The position numbers and the translations under genes are program-made. Shown here piece by piece: positions 43,301 through 52,715 of a DNA stretch of 64,000 nucleotides; the first letter of the stretch is position 1, and each line of letters begins with the position of its first letter. Source of the DNA: Belnapia rosea (GTDB lineage Bacteria; Pseudomonadota; Alphaproteobacteria; Acetobacterales; Acetobacteraceae); NCBI RefSeq assembly GCF_900101615.1, contig NZ_FMZX01000002.1, positions 372,001 through 436,000 of the forward strand, in the 5' to 3' direction. Under the pieces are notes generated by a model. The model was not told the origin of the DNA and did not search any database. It worked only from the letters and a program-made list of their open reading frames with translations.

Positions 43301-44509
43301 ATGCCCCATGACCCCGCCTCCCTGCTCCAGGCCGGCGCCGCCCGCCACGCCGCTGGCGACCTTTCCGGTGCCGAGCAATTCTACCGCCAGGTGCTGAGGC
43401 GCCAGCCACAGGACCCCAATGCGCACAACCTGCTCGGCGTGCTGGCCCGGCAACGGGGGGATGTGGCGGGCGCCCTCCGCCACACCGAGCGCGCCCTGGC
43501 AGCCCAGCCGGAGGTGCCGGCCTTCCTCGCCAATCGCGGCGCCGCCCTGGCCGAGGCCGGGCGCCTGCCGGAGGCCGTTGCCACGCTGCGCGCCGCGCTC
43601 GCCCGCCGGCCGGAGGATGCGGTGACGCTGCGGAATCTCGGCCAGGCCCTCTGCGCCATGGGAGACCCGCATGCGGCCCTCCCGCCGCTCGAGGCCGCGG
43701 CCCGTCTGCAGCCGGATGCGCCGGAGCCGCTGCTCGCCCTGGCCCATGCCCGGCGGGAGGCGGGCGATGCGGAGGGTGCTGCCACGGCTGCCGAGGCCGC
43801 GCTCGCCGCCCCCGCCGCGCCGCCCGCACTGGCCGAGCAGGCGCGCTTCCTCCTCGCCGCACTCGGCCGCGCCGCGCCCCCGCCACGGGCGCCGGCCGCC
43901 TATGTGCGCGACCTCTTCGACCAGTTCGCGCCCCGCTTCGAGGCCGAGCTCACCGGCCGCCTCGCCTACCGCACCCCGGCCCTGCTCGCCGCCTTGCTGG
44001 AGGAGCAGGGGGTGGCGCCGCGCCGCGCGCTCCGCGTGCTCGATCTTGGCTGCGGCACCGGCCTGTCCGGCGCGGCCCTCGCCCCCTTCGCCCGCCGGCT
44101 CGAAGGGCTCGACCTCTCGCCCCGCATGCTGGCCGAGGCCCGGCGGCGCGGCCTCTACGACGCGCTGCACGAGGCCGACCTGCTGGACTGGCTGCCGGGC
44201 CGCCCCGCCACTTTCGGCCTCATCGCCGCCGCCGATGTGCTGAACTATCTCGGCGACCTCGCCCCGGCGCTGGCCGCCATCGCCGCCGCCCTCGCGCCGG
44301 GCGGCCTCGCCGCCTTCTCGGTCGAGGCGGGGGAGGGGGCGCCCTTCGCCCTGGCCGAGGCCATGCGCTACCGCCACGACCCGGCGCATGTCGCCATGCT
44401 CGCCGCGGCGGCCGGGCTCGCCCCCGTCGCGCAGCGCGCCGCCGTGCTGCGGCAGGAGCGCGGCGCCCCGGTCGGGGGCGCCCTGTTCCTGCTCAGCCGG
44501 CCTCGATGA
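43301..44509 (+). CDS. TPR-repeat protein fused to a class I SAM methyltransferase
   Basis: In the 402-residue protein residues 1-195 are about five tetratricopeptide repeats (for example AEQFYRQVLRRQPQDPNAHN LLGVLARQRG) and residues 200-402 a methyltransferase with motif I VLDLGCGTGLSGAAL and LEGLDLSPRMLAEARRRGLY. The YVRDLFDQFAPRFE segment at the joint is conserved in this fusion type. Substrate unknown; the TPR half probably recruits a protein target. The last 17 bases overlap the tail of the convergent RraA-like gene. Confidence 0.85.
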   Translation: MPHDPASLLQAGAARHAAGDLSGAEQFYRQVLRRQPQDPNAHNLLGVLARQRGDVAGALRHTERALAAQPEVPAFLANRGAALAEAGRLPEAVATLRAALARRPEDAVTLRNLGQALCAMGDPHAALPPLEAAARLQPDAPEPLLALAHARREAGDAEGAATAAEAALAAPAAPPALAEQARFLLAALGRAAPPPRAPAAYVRDLFDQFAPRFEAELTGRLAYRTPALLAALLEEQGVAPRRALRVLDLGCGTGLSGAALAPFARRLEGLDLSPRMLAEARRRGLYDALHEADLLDWLPGRPATFGLIAAADVLNYLGDLAPALAAIAAALAPGGLAAFSVEAGEGAPFALAEAMRYRHDPAHVAMLAAAAGLAPVAQRAAVLRQERGAPVGGALFLLSRPR

Positions 44510-45182
44510 TCCGCGCCTCGGCGACGACGCGGCGGATCCGCTCGTTGTCGGTGGCCCCGCCCTCGACCGCGGCGATGGCCCGCGCCTCCACCGCCCGCAC
44601 CGCCTCGAGCCCTGCGAGCACCGCCTCGGCCTGCTCGATGGGCACCACCACCACCCCGTCCGCATCGCCGACGACGATGTCGCCGCTGCGCACCGTGAGC
44701 CCGCCGCAGGTGACGGGCGCCCCCACCACGCCCGGCCCGTTGGCCGCTGGCGAGGTCGGCACCACGCCTGCGGCGAAGACCGGCAGGCCTGTCGCCAGGA
44801 TGCCGGCCCTGTCCCGCGCCGCGCCCTCGGTGACGAAGGCGGCGACGCCCTTGTTCTTCATCATGCCGGCGACCAGGTCGCCGATCGCCGCGGCGCCGAG
44901 ATAGGCGTCGTTCGCCACCACGATCACGTCGCCCGGCTGCGCCTCGGACAGCGCGCCATAGACACCGATGATATCGGCCGGATAGGCGAAGGCAGTCAGC
45001 GCCGGGCCGACGAAGGTGGCATTGGCCGGGTCGAGCGGCTTGATCGCCCAGCTCATCGCCCCGCGCCCCGCCATGGCATCCACCAGATGCGACGTCTGCG
45101 CCCCGCGGAACCGCTCCAGCAGATCGGCCGGGACGCGCCGATGCCCGCGATGAATGGTCAGCAGTGGCGGGTTGTCGAGCAT
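44493..45182 (-). CDS. RraA-like protein (aldolase/dimethylmenaquinone-methyltransferase family)
   Basis: The 229-residue protein has the RraA fold: TSHLVDAMAGRGAM, FVGPALTAFAYPAD, GDVIVVANDAYLGAAAIGDL, and FVTEGAARDRAGI (family form DGxxRD, with the Arg-Asp pair that binds pyruvate in HMG/CHA aldolases), then GDIVVGDADGVVVVP. The Glu of the divalent-metal motif GExxA is not evident (LGAAAIGD), so aldolase activity is uncertain. Members include class II aldolases of protocatechuate catabolism and many of unknown role. An SDR gene follows upstream on the same strand with an OYE-type gene beyond, suggesting a small catabolic set. Confidence 0.82.
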   Translation of the reverse strand: MLDNPPLLTIHRGHRRVPADLLERFRGAQTSHLVDAMAGRGAMSWAIKPLDPANATFVGPALTAFAYPADIIGVYGALSEAQPGDVIVVANDAYLGAAAIGDLVAGMMKNKGVAAFVTEGAARDRAGILATGLPVFAAGVVPTSPAANGPGVVGAPVTCGGLTVRSGDIVVGDADGVVVVPIEQAEAVLAGLEAVRAVEARAIAAVEGGATDNERIRRVVAEARIIEAG

Positions 45183-45225
45183 GGGGTCCCTCCTCGGATC
45201 ACCCCGCCAGCTTCACCCCGCCACG

Positions 45226-45930
45226 CTACTCCGCATAGATCATCTTCCGCGTCATGCCGCCATCGGTGAGGAATTCCGCCCCGGTGACGAAGCCGCTCTC
45301 CGGCCCCACCAGCCAGGCAGCCATCGCCGCCACATCCTCCGGCCGCCCGACGCGCCCCGCCGGATGCTGGGCATGGTCCTCCGGCCTGAGTGCCTCCCCC
45401 TTGGTGTCGATCCAGCCGGGGCTGATGCAATTGACCCGCACATCGGGGCCGAGGCTGACCGCCAGCGCATGGGTCAGCGCGAGCAGGCCACCCTTGGAGG
45501 CGCTGTAGCTCTCCGTATCCGCCTCCGACTGGTGCGCCCGGGTCGAGGCGATGGTGACGATGGCGCCGCGCGCCGTCCGCAGCATCCCCTCGGCCGCCCG
45601 GGTCAGCAGGAAGGCGCTGGTCAGGTTCGTCCCCAGCACCGCATGCCATTCGGCGAGGCTCAGTGCCCGGATCGGCTTGCGGATCATGAAGCCGGCATTG
45701 CAGATGAGCGCGTCGAGCCGCCCCTCCGCCCCGGCGATGCCCTCGACCAGCGCCTGGACCGCTGCCTCATCCGCCACATCCACGCGCACGAAGCGCCCCG
45801 GCACGCCCTCGGTCGGCTCCCGGTCGGCGACCACCACCTGCCAGCCATCCCGCTCCAGCCTGGCCGCGACCGCCCGGCCGATGCCCCGGGCGCCACCCGT
45901 CACCAGCGCCACGCGCCGATCCTGCTCCAT
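45226..45930 (-). CDS. SDR-family oxidoreductase
   Basis: ATG 45930 (MEQDRRVALVTGGARGIG) is chosen because GGAGG lies six bases before it; ATG 45936 is almost inside that site, and the frame to 45999 runs into the divergent gene. The 234-residue protein shows TGGARGIGRA, the Asp of VVADREP (NAD preference likely), CNAGF in place of NNAG, the active-site YSASK, and CISPGWIDTKGEA. The substrate is unknown. It is divergent from the OYE-type oxidoreductase gene, with about 60 bases between, and precedes the RraA-like gene on its own strand. Confidence 0.88.
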   Translation of the reverse strand: MEQDRRVALVTGGARGIGRAVAARLERDGWQVVVADREPTEGVPGRFVRVDVADEAAVQALVEGIAGAEGRLDALICNAGFMIRKPIRALSLAEWHAVLGTNLTSAFLLTRAAEGMLRTARGAIVTIASTRAHQSEADTESYSASKGGLLALTHALAVSLGPDVRVNCISPGWIDTKGEALRPEDHAQHPAGRVGRPEDVAAMAAWLVGPESGFVTGAEFLTDGGMTRKMIYAE

Positions 45931-45989
45931 CGCCATCCTCCCGCTTCGGCCCCTATCCTGTCGCCAAGACGACGAAGGAGGACCGATCC

Positions 45990-47138
45990 ATGGCCGCACC
46001 GCTGCTCTTCACCCCGCTGACCATCCGCGGCGTGACGCTGAAGAACCGCATCGTGGTCGCGCCGATGCATCAATATGCCGCCAACCGGGGCTATGCGACG
46101 GACTGGCACCTGATGAATGCCGGCCGCTACGCCGCCGGCGGCGCCGGCCTCGTCATCATGGAAAGCACCAAGGTGGAGCGGCGCGGCTGCGGCACCCATG
46201 GCGATCTCGGCCTCTGGGAGGATGGGCAGATCCCCGGCCTCGCCCGCTGCACCGCCTTCATCAAGGCGCAGGATGCCGTGCCCGGCCTGCAGCTCGGCCA
46301 TTCCGGCCGCAAGGCCCGGCGCTTCCGCCCCTGGGAGGGCGGCGGCCCCCTGCCGCTCGAGGCGGCCGAGGATGACTGGGAGCTCGTCGCCCCCAGCGCC
46401 CTGGCCAGCCCCGAGAGCGACCCGCTGCCCCGCGCCCTGACCCGCGCCGAGGTGCAGGACCTCGTCGGGCGCTGGGCCGATGCCGCCCGCCGCGCCGATG
46501 CCGCCGGCGTCGAGGTGCTCGAGATCCATGGCGCGCATGGCTACCTGATCCACCAATTCCTCTCCCCCTTCAGCAACCTCCGCAACGACGACTACGGCGG
46601 CAGCGAGGGGGGCCGCATGCGCTTCTGCCTCGAGGTGGTGGAGGCGGTCCGCGCCGTCTGGCCGGCGGAGAAGCCGCTCTTCCTCCGCCTCTCGGTCGAG
46701 GACGATGCGGGCTGGGACGTGGCGCAATCCGCCCGCCTCGCGGCGCTCGCCGGGCCGCTCGGCGTCGATGTGGTGGATTGCTCCTCGGGCGGCATGCGCG
46801 GCGCGCCCGTCGTCGGCACCGGCCCGATCACCTATGGTTACCAGGTGCCCTATGCCGCCCGGCTGCGGCGCGAGGCGGAGATCGCCACCATGGCCGTCGG
46901 CCTCATCGTCCATGCCGACCAGGCGGAGGGCATCCTCCAGCGTGGCGAGGCCGACCTCATCGCCCTCGCGCGGGAGCTGCTCTACAACCCGCACTGGCCG
47001 ATGGATGCCGCGCAGAAGCTCGGCGTCGACCCCCGCTTCGCCCTGGTGCCGCCCGCGCAGTCCTACTGGCTGGAGAAGCGCGCCCGACAGGTGAAGGAGC
47101 TGGTGCCGAGCACCTGGCGCGAGGGCATGGACCGATAG
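45990..47138 (+). CDS. NADH:flavin oxidoreductase of the old yellow enzyme family (YqjM-like)
   Basis: FMN-dependent ene-reductase fold. The 382-residue protein has FTPLTIRGVTLKNRIVVAPM, GLVIMESTKVERRG, LQLGHSGRKA, and the substrate-binding histidine pair in EIHGAHGYLIHQFLSPFSN (HxxH as in YqjM), then NDDYGGSEGGRMRF and a C-terminal GxADLIALARELLYNPHWP. The barrel-only length, with no iron-sulfur or C-terminal NAD domain, places it with the short OYEs. Substrates are probably alpha,beta-unsaturated carbonyl compounds. It may act with the adjacent divergent SDR. Confidence 0.92.
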   Translation: MAAPLLFTPLTIRGVTLKNRIVVAPMHQYAANRGYATDWHLMNAGRYAAGGAGLVIMESTKVERRGCGTHGDLGLWEDGQIPGLARCTAFIKAQDAVPGLQLGHSGRKARRFRPWEGGGPLPLEAAEDDWELVAPSALASPESDPLPRALTRAEVQDLVGRWADAARRADAAGVEVLEIHGAHGYLIHQFLSPFSNLRNDDYGGSEGGRMRFCLEVVEAVRAVWPAEKPLFLRLSVEDDAGWDVAQSARLAALAGPLGVDVVDCSSGGMRGAPVVGTGPITYGYQVPYAARLRREAEIATMAVGLIVHADQAEGILQRGEADLIALARELLYNPHWPMDAAQKLGVDPRFALVPPAQSYWLEKRARQVKELVPSTWREGMDR

Positions 47139-47193
47139 AGGGGAGCAGCCGGCCCCTCGCGCATCCCGCGCGCGTCGGGCCTATACTCCCCGC

Positions 47194-48576
47194 ATGGCCC
47201 CCCGCCGATCCCCCGACACCCCGCCCGCCGACCTCTTCGGCGAGGCCGCCCCGCCGCCGCCCCGCGCCGAGGCCCCCACCGGCCCCCGCCCGCTGGCCGA
47301 CCGCCTGCGTCCGGCCGAGCTGGAGGAGGTGGTCGGCCAGGACCATCTCGTCGGCCCCTCCGGCGCGCTGACCGGCATGCTCGCCCGCGGCGCGCTCGCC
47401 TCGCTGATCCTCTGGGGCCCGCCCGGCGTCGGCAAGACGACCATCGCCCGGCTGCTGGCCGAGCGCGCGGGCCTCGTCTTCGTCCAGCTCTCGGCCGTAT
47501 TCTCCGGCGTCGCCGACCTCAAGCGCGCCTTCGACGAAGCGCGGCAGAGGCGGCGGGTCGCGCCGGAGGCGCGCGGGAGGATGTCGCAGGGGACGCTGCT
47601 CTTCGTCGACGAGATCCACCGCTTCAACCGCGCCCAGCAGGACGGCTTCCTGCCCGTGGTGGAGGACGGCACCGTCACGCTGGTCGGCGCCACGACGGAG
47701 AACCCAAGCTTCGCCCTCAACGGCGCGCTGCTCTCGCGCTGCCAGGTGCTGGTTCTGAGGCGCCTCGACGAGGCCGCGCTCGACCTGCTGCTGACCCGCG
47801 CCGAGGCCGAGGCCGGCCACCCCCTGCCGCTCGACCCGGCGGCGCGGGCCAGCCTCAAGGCCATGGCCGATGGCGACGGGCGCTACCTGCTGAACCTCGC
47901 CGAGCAGCTTCTCGCCCTGCCGCCCGGCCAGCCGCCGCTCGACGCCGCCGCCCTCGGCGAGCTGCTCGCCCGCCGCGCCGCCCTCTACGACAAGGACCGG
48001 GAGGAGCACTACAACCTCATCTCGGCGCTGCATAAGTCGCTGCGCGGCTCGGACCCGGACGCGGCGCTCTACTGGTTCGCGCGCATGATCCAGGGCGGCG
48101 AGGACCCGCGCTACATCGCCCGCCGGTTGACCCGCTTCGCCGCCGAGGATGTGGGCCTCGCCGACCCGCGTGCCCTGCCGCTCGCCATCGCCGCCTGGGA
48201 AACCTATGAACGCCTCGGCTCGCCCGAGGGCGAGCTGGCGCTTGTCCAGCTCGTGCTGCATCTCGGCACCGCGCCGAAATCGAATGCCGCCTATGTCGCC
48301 TGGGGCGAGGCGCAGCGCGCCGCACGTGAGACCGGCAGCCTGATGCCGCCGCAGCACATCCTCAACGCGCCCACGAAGCTGATGAAGAGCCTCGGCTATG
48401 GCCGCGGCTATGCCTATGACCATGACGAGGCGGAGGGCTTCTCCGGCCAGGACTACTTCCCGGAGGGGATGGCCCGCCGCGCCTTCTATCGCCCGACCGA
48501 CCGTGGAGCCGAGGCCGCGATCGGTGAGAGGCTGGAGCGCTGGGCCGCGCTGCGGGCCAGGAAAAAGGGCGGCTGA
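47194..48576 (+). CDS. rarA: Replication-associated recombination protein A (MgsA/RarA)
   Basis: AAA+ ATPase of stalled replication forks. The 460-residue protein has PLADRLRPAELEEVVGQDHL, Walker A GPPGVGKTT (75-83), Walker B LLFVDEIHRFNRAQQD (Asp139, Glu140), sensor 1 GATTENPSF, and the family-specific C-terminal part SALHKSLRGSDPDAALYWFA RM and APTKLMKSLGYGRGYAYDHD, ending in the tetramerisation region. Length and order are typical. Its gene is convergent with rlpA, separated by 16 bases. Confidence 0.96.
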   Translation: MAPRRSPDTPPADLFGEAAPPPPRAEAPTGPRPLADRLRPAELEEVVGQDHLVGPSGALTGMLARGALASLILWGPPGVGKTTIARLLAERAGLVFVQLSAVFSGVADLKRAFDEARQRRRVAPEARGRMSQGTLLFVDEIHRFNRAQQDGFLPVVEDGTVTLVGATTENPSFALNGALLSRCQVLVLRRLDEAALDLLLTRAEAEAGHPLPLDPAARASLKAMADGDGRYLLNLAEQLLALPPGQPPLDAAALGELLARRAALYDKDREEHYNLISALHKSLRGSDPDAALYWFARMIQGGEDPRYIARRLTRFAAEDVGLADPRALPLAIAAWETYERLGSPEGELALVQLVLHLGTAPKSNAAYVAWGEAQRAARETGSLMPPQHILNAPTKLMKSLGYGRGYAYDHDEAEGFSGQDYFPEGMARRAFYRPTDRGAEAAIGERLERWAALRARKKGG

Positions 48577-48592
48577 TCGCCGCCTTCGGACA

Positions 48593-49048
48593 CTACCGCT
48601 GCGCGAAGCGCTCGTCGCGGTCCGGCACCTGCACCGGCGTCACCACGACCGGCGCCGTGCCCTGCTCGCGCATGCCGAGATCCTGGGCAGTCTTCGGGCT
48701 CACATCGATCACCCGGTTCCGTGCATAGGGGCCGCGATCCTCGACCTTCACCTCGGCCGTCCGGCCATTCTCCAGGTTGGTCACGCGTGCCGTCGTGCCG
48801 AGCGGCAGCGTGCGGTGCGCCGCCGAATTCGAACGGGTATCGAAGCGCCGGCCATTCGCCATCCGCCGGCCATTGAATTTCTGCGCGTAGTAGCTGGCCG
48901 TACCCCGTTGTTGCCGTGTCTGGGCCGGGGCGTTGTGATGAGGGGCTCGTGCCTTTTCGGCGGCCTGAGCGGAGAGGACATGATCCGGGGTGCCGACACC
49001 CAGGACCATGAGGGCCGCGCCTGCGACCATCGCTGCTATCCGTGTCAT
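48593..49048 (-). CDS. RlpA-like septal-ring lytic transglycosylase family protein
   Basis: The 151-residue protein begins at ATG 49048 (GGAGGGC just upstream) with a signal peptide (MTRIAAMVAGAALMVLGVG). It then has the double-psi beta-barrel of RlpA: RGTASYYAQKFNGRRMANGR RFD, HRTLPLGTTARVTNLENGRT, VKVEDRGPYARNRVIDVSP. The conserved Asp in EDRGPY and the His in AAHRTLP are the likely catalytic pair. There is no SPOR domain, and no lipobox cysteine is seen, so it is probably soluble in the periplasm. It cleaves or binds peptidoglycan strands. Confidence 0.88.
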   Translation of the reverse strand: MTRIAAMVAGAALMVLGVGTPDHVLSAQAAEKARAPHHNAPAQTRQQRGTASYYAQKFNGRRMANGRRFDTRSNSAAHRTLPLGTTARVTNLENGRTAEVKVEDRGPYARNRVIDVSPKTAQDLGMREQGTAPVVVTPVQVPDRDERFAQR

Positions 49049-49129
49049 GCCCTCCGTTACGCCTGGGCGGCCCGAAAGTTCAACCCACCCCTGTTCGCAT
49101 CGCGAGCGACGCTGGGCTACACGGAACGC

Positions 49130-50119
49130 ATGACCATCCAGACCCGGATCGTGGCCGAGGCCGAGGCGGATACCCGCCTCGACCGTTGGTTTCGCCGCCA
49201 CTTCCCCCAGCTCACCCAGGGCGCCCTGCAGAAAATGCTGCGCACCGGCCAGATTCGCGTCGATGGCCGCCGCGCCGAGGCCAATACGCGCCTTGCCGCG
49301 GGCCAGGAGGTCCGCATCCCGCCGCTGCCCGACGGGCCGCCGCCGGAGCGCGATCAACCCCCGGTTTCACCCGAGGATGCCGAGATGCTGCAACGCCTCG
49401 TCCTTCACAGGGACGAGAGCGTCATCGTCCTCGACAAGCCGCACGGCCTGCCGGTCCAGGGTGGCCCCGGCATCACCCGGCACCTCGATGGCATGCTCGA
49501 TGCGCTGCGCTTCGGCTCGCAGGAACGCCCCCGCCTCGTCCACCGCCTCGACCGCGACACGTCGGGCCTGCTGCTGCTGGCCCGTACCCCGGCCTCGGCC
49601 GCCTTCCTCGCCAAGGAGTTCCGCGGCCGCGGCGTCGAGAAGACCTATTGGGCCATCGTCACCCCGCCGCCGCAGCTCGAGGATGGCCGCATCGACATCC
49701 CGCTGGCCAAGCTCGACGGCCCGCGCGGCGAGCGCATGCAGGCGGTGGAGGATCCGGATGAGGGCGCCCGCGCCGTCACCGATTTCCGCACCCTCGATGC
49801 CGTCCGCGGCCGCGCCGCCTGGCTGGAGCTGAAGCCGCTCACCGGCCGCACCCACCAGCTCCGCGTCCATTGCGCCGAGGGGCTCGGCACCCCGATCCTC
49901 GGCGACGGCAAGTATGGCGGCGGCGCCGCGCATCTGGACGGGTTGCCGGGCGAGCTCCATCTCCATGCCCGGGCCCTCCTGCTGCCGCATCCCGATGGCG
50001 GCATGCTGGAGGCGGCGGCGGCCCTGCCGCCCCATATGAAGGAAACCTTCGCCTATTTCGGCTTCGAGGCCCCGAGAACACCCAAGCCGCGGCGACTGGC
50101 GCCGGCCGCCCGGCGCTGA
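49130..50119 (+). CDS. RluA-family pseudouridine synthase (RluC/D-like)
   Basis: ATG 49130 starts a 329-residue protein; the open frame before it is a shadow. The N-terminal S4 RNA-binding domain (TRLDRWFRRHFPQLTQGALQ, about residues 15-65) precedes the catalytic domain with LDKPHGLPVQGG, the active-site HRLDRDTSGLLLL (Asp141), and LKPLTGRTHQLRVHCAEGLG TP. This is the RluC/RluD layout, so it probably modifies large-subunit rRNA; the exact uridines cannot be told. It is divergent from rlpA, with an 81-base gap. Confidence 0.92.
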   Translation: MTIQTRIVAEAEADTRLDRWFRRHFPQLTQGALQKMLRTGQIRVDGRRAEANTRLAAGQEVRIPPLPDGPPPERDQPPVSPEDAEMLQRLVLHRDESVIVLDKPHGLPVQGGPGITRHLDGMLDALRFGSQERPRLVHRLDRDTSGLLLLARTPASAAFLAKEFRGRGVEKTYWAIVTPPPQLEDGRIDIPLAKLDGPRGERMQAVEDPDEGARAVTDFRTLDAVRGRAAWLELKPLTGRTHQLRVHCAEGLGTPILGDGKYGGGAAHLDGLPGELHLHARALLLPHPDGGMLEAAAALPPHMKETFAYFGFEAPRTPKPRRLAPAARR

Positions 50120-50144
50120 CGCCCAACCCCGCCGGGAGAGCCCC

Positions 50145-52703
50145 ATGCCAGACCCCGCCCCCCGCCGCTGGCGCCGCCCGGCCTTGATCGCGCTGGCGGT
50201 GCTGGTGCTGCTGCCGGCGACCGCCATCCTCGCCCTGCTGCTCGCCTTCGACCCGAACAGCCAGAAGCCCCGCATCCAGGCCGCGGTGCAGGCCGCGACC
50301 GGCCGCCAGCTGGAGCTCGGCCCCATCGGGCTGAAGCTGGCCCTGGCCCCGACCCTCACCCTGCAGGATGTCAGCCTGGCCAATGCCCCCGGCGGCAGCC
50401 GGCCGCAGATGGCCAGCATCCGCCGGGTGGAGGTGGAGCTCGCCCTGCTGCCCCTGCTCTCCCGCCGGGTGGAGGTGCGGCGGCTGGTGCTGGTCGGGCC
50501 CGACATCCTGCTCGAGACCGATGCCGAGGGCCGGCCGAATTGGGCCTTCACCCCCGCCGCCCGTCCGGCCGAGCCCGCCACGGCGCCCGAGGGGCCAGCG
50601 ACTGCCCCGGCGACAGAGGCCCCAGCGACCGCCGCGCAGGAGGCCGGGCGCCGCCTCGGCATCGCCGTCGACCGGGTGGACCTCACCGAGGGCAGGCTGG
50701 CCTGGCGCGATGGCCGCACCGGCGCCACCCGCAGCCTCGACATCGCCCGGATCGAGACCCGCGCCGACCCGGCGAGCGGCGCCCTGCGCCTCACTGGCGG
50801 GGTTGCCCTCAACGGCGTCCCCATCGCCCTCACCGGCGAGACCGGCCCGCTCGACCGGCTGCTCGACCCGGCCGCCACCACCCCCTGGCCCATCCGGCTC
50901 GGCCTGGAGGCTGCCGGCGCCCGCCTCGCCGCCAGCGGCGGCATCGCCCAGCCCCGGCAATTCCGCGGCGTGCAGCTGGCGGTCGAGGCCCAGGTGCCGG
51001 AACTGCAGAAGCTCGCCCCGCTGCTGCCCGATGCGCCGCTGCCGCCGCTGCGCGACCTGGCGCTGACCGCCAACCTCACCGAGGCCACGGTCAGCGACCT
51101 CCGCCTCAGCCTCGGCGCCGCGGTGCTGGATGCGGTGCTGCCCGGCCTGCACCTCGCCAGCCTCACCGCCACGCTGCCCCGGCAGGATGCGCCGCTGGCC
51201 CTGGCCGCCGAGGCCAGGCTGAACGACCTGCCCCTGCGCCTCGCCGGCACGCTCGGCTCCCCCACCCTGCTCATGCCCGGCGCCGCGCCGCAGCCCTGGC
51301 CGCTCGACCTCACCGTGACCCTCGCCGGCGCCACCGGCACCGCCCGGGGCAGCATCGCCGATCCGCGCCGCCTCGCCGGGGTCGATCTCGCCCTTGGCCT
51401 CCGCGCGCCCGACCTCGCCGCGCTCGCGCCGCTGGCGGGGGCGCCGCTGCCGCCGGTCCGGGACCTCGCCATCGACACGCATCTCGCCGAGCGCACCCCC
51501 GGCTTCGCCGGCGGCGCCATCCTGCGCGGGGTCCGCATCGCCTCCTCGGCGGGCGATGCGGCGGGCGACCTCGTCTACGTCATCGGCCAGCGCCAGGGCT
51601 TCACCGGCAGCCTCGCCTCCAACCGGATCGACCTCGACGCGCTGCGCCCGCCCGCCGCGCCCCCCGCCGCTGCGGCTGCCCCGGCCGCCCCGCCACCGGC
51701 GCCGGACCGCCGGGTGATCCCCAACCTGCCGCTGCCGCTCGAGGCGCTGCGCATCATCGATACCGACCTGCGCTGGCAGGTTGCCAGCCTCGTCGCCCAT
51801 GGCCTGACCCTGCAGGGCATGCAGCTGCATCTCGTCATGCAGGACGGCAGGGCACGGCTCGACCCGCTCTCCGCCACCCTGCCGGGCGGGCCGGTTGCGC
51901 TCCGCGCCGCCGCCGACCTCACCACCACGCCGCCCACCGTGCAGGTCGCGGCGCAGTCGCCGGGCCTCGACCTCGCGCCGCTGCTCACCGCCTTCGGCCA
52001 GAACCCGCCCCAGGTCACCGGCCATCTCGGCCTCGATGCCGATCTGCGCGGCCAGGGCAGTGACCTCCGTGCCGTGGCCGGCAGCGCGCATGGCCATCTC
52101 GGCCTGGCCCTGGTACGTGGCAGCCTCGCCGGCAGCGTCGTGGAGAGGTTGCCCGCCGAGCTGCGCCGCATGCTGCCCGCGGGCGCCGGGGGGCGGGAGA
52201 TCCCGCTGCGCTGCGCCGCCCTCCGCTTCCAGGTCGAGGACGGCATGGCCCAGTCCCGCGCCCTGCTGCTCGACACCGCGCTCGGCCGCATGGGCGGGGA
52301 GGGCGGGCTGAACCTGAAGACGGAGGCGCTGGCCTTCCGCCTGATGCCCGATCTCCGCCTGGCCGGCATCGAGTTGCGGGCGCCGGTGAATGTCGCCGGC
52401 ACGCTGCACGCGCCGCGCATCGGCGTCTCGCCCGAGGCGGCCATCGCGGGCGGGCTCGGCGCCTTCCTCTCCCTGCAGAACAGCCCGGACCGCAGCCTGC
52501 AGGCGCTGGCCGGGGCCTTCGGCGGCGGGGGCGGTGAGTTGCCCGATTGCGAATCCCAGCTCGCCATCGCCCGGGGCGGCCGGCCCGGACCGGCCCCCGC
52601 CGCAGCCCAGGCGGCGAGTCCGCCGCCCGCCCCAACCCGGGCCCCGGCCCCGGCGTTGCCAGGGGCAGCGCAGGAGCTGTTGCGTGGCCTCTTCGGGAGA
52701 TAG
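50145..52703 (+). CDS. AsmA-family protein
   Basis: The 852-residue protein has an N-terminal membrane anchor (PALIALAVLVLLPATAILAL) and then the AsmA start KPRIQAAVQAATGRQLELGP and LTLQDVSLANAPGG, repeated beta-rich stretches, and the C-terminal AsmA domain GHLGLDADLRGQGSDLRAVA GSAHGHL with GMAQSRALLLDTALGRMGGE G. An alanine/proline-rich linker lies near residues 140-165 and at the end. These proteins form long beta-bridges at the inner membrane and are thought to move phospholipid towards the outer membrane. ATP12 follows 12 bases later. Confidence 0.92.
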   Translation: MPDPAPRRWRRPALIALAVLVLLPATAILALLLAFDPNSQKPRIQAAVQAATGRQLELGPIGLKLALAPTLTLQDVSLANAPGGSRPQMASIRRVEVELALLPLLSRRVEVRRLVLVGPDILLETDAEGRPNWAFTPAARPAEPATAPEGPATAPATEAPATAAQEAGRRLGIAVDRVDLTEGRLAWRDGRTGATRSLDIARIETRADPASGALRLTGGVALNGVPIALTGETGPLDRLLDPAATTPWPIRLGLEAAGARLAASGGIAQPRQFRGVQLAVEAQVPELQKLAPLLPDAPLPPLRDLALTANLTEATVSDLRLSLGAAVLDAVLPGLHLASLTATLPRQDAPLALAAEARLNDLPLRLAGTLGSPTLLMPGAAPQPWPLDLTVTLAGATGTARGSIADPRRLAGVDLALGLRAPDLAALAPLAGAPLPPVRDLAIDTHLAERTPGFAGGAILRGVRIASSAGDAAGDLVYVIGQRQGFTGSLASNRIDLDALRPPAAPPAAAAAPAAPPPAPDRRVIPNLPLPLEALRIIDTDLRWQVASLVAHGLTLQGMQLHLVMQDGRARLDPLSATLPGGPVALRAAADLTTTPPTVQVAAQSPGLDLAPLLTAFGQNPPQVTGHLGLDADLRGQGSDLRAVAGSAHGHLGLALVRGSLAGSVVERLPAELRRMLPAGAGGREIPLRCAALRFQVEDGMAQSRALLLDTALGRMGGEGGLNLKTEALAFRLMPDLRLAGIELRAPVNVAGTLHAPRIGVSPEAAIAGGLGAFLSLQNSPDRSLQALAGAFGGGGGELPDCESQLAIARGGRPGPAPAAAQAASPPPAPTRAPAPALPGAAQELLRGLFGR

Positions 52704-52715
52704 GGTGGTAACAGG

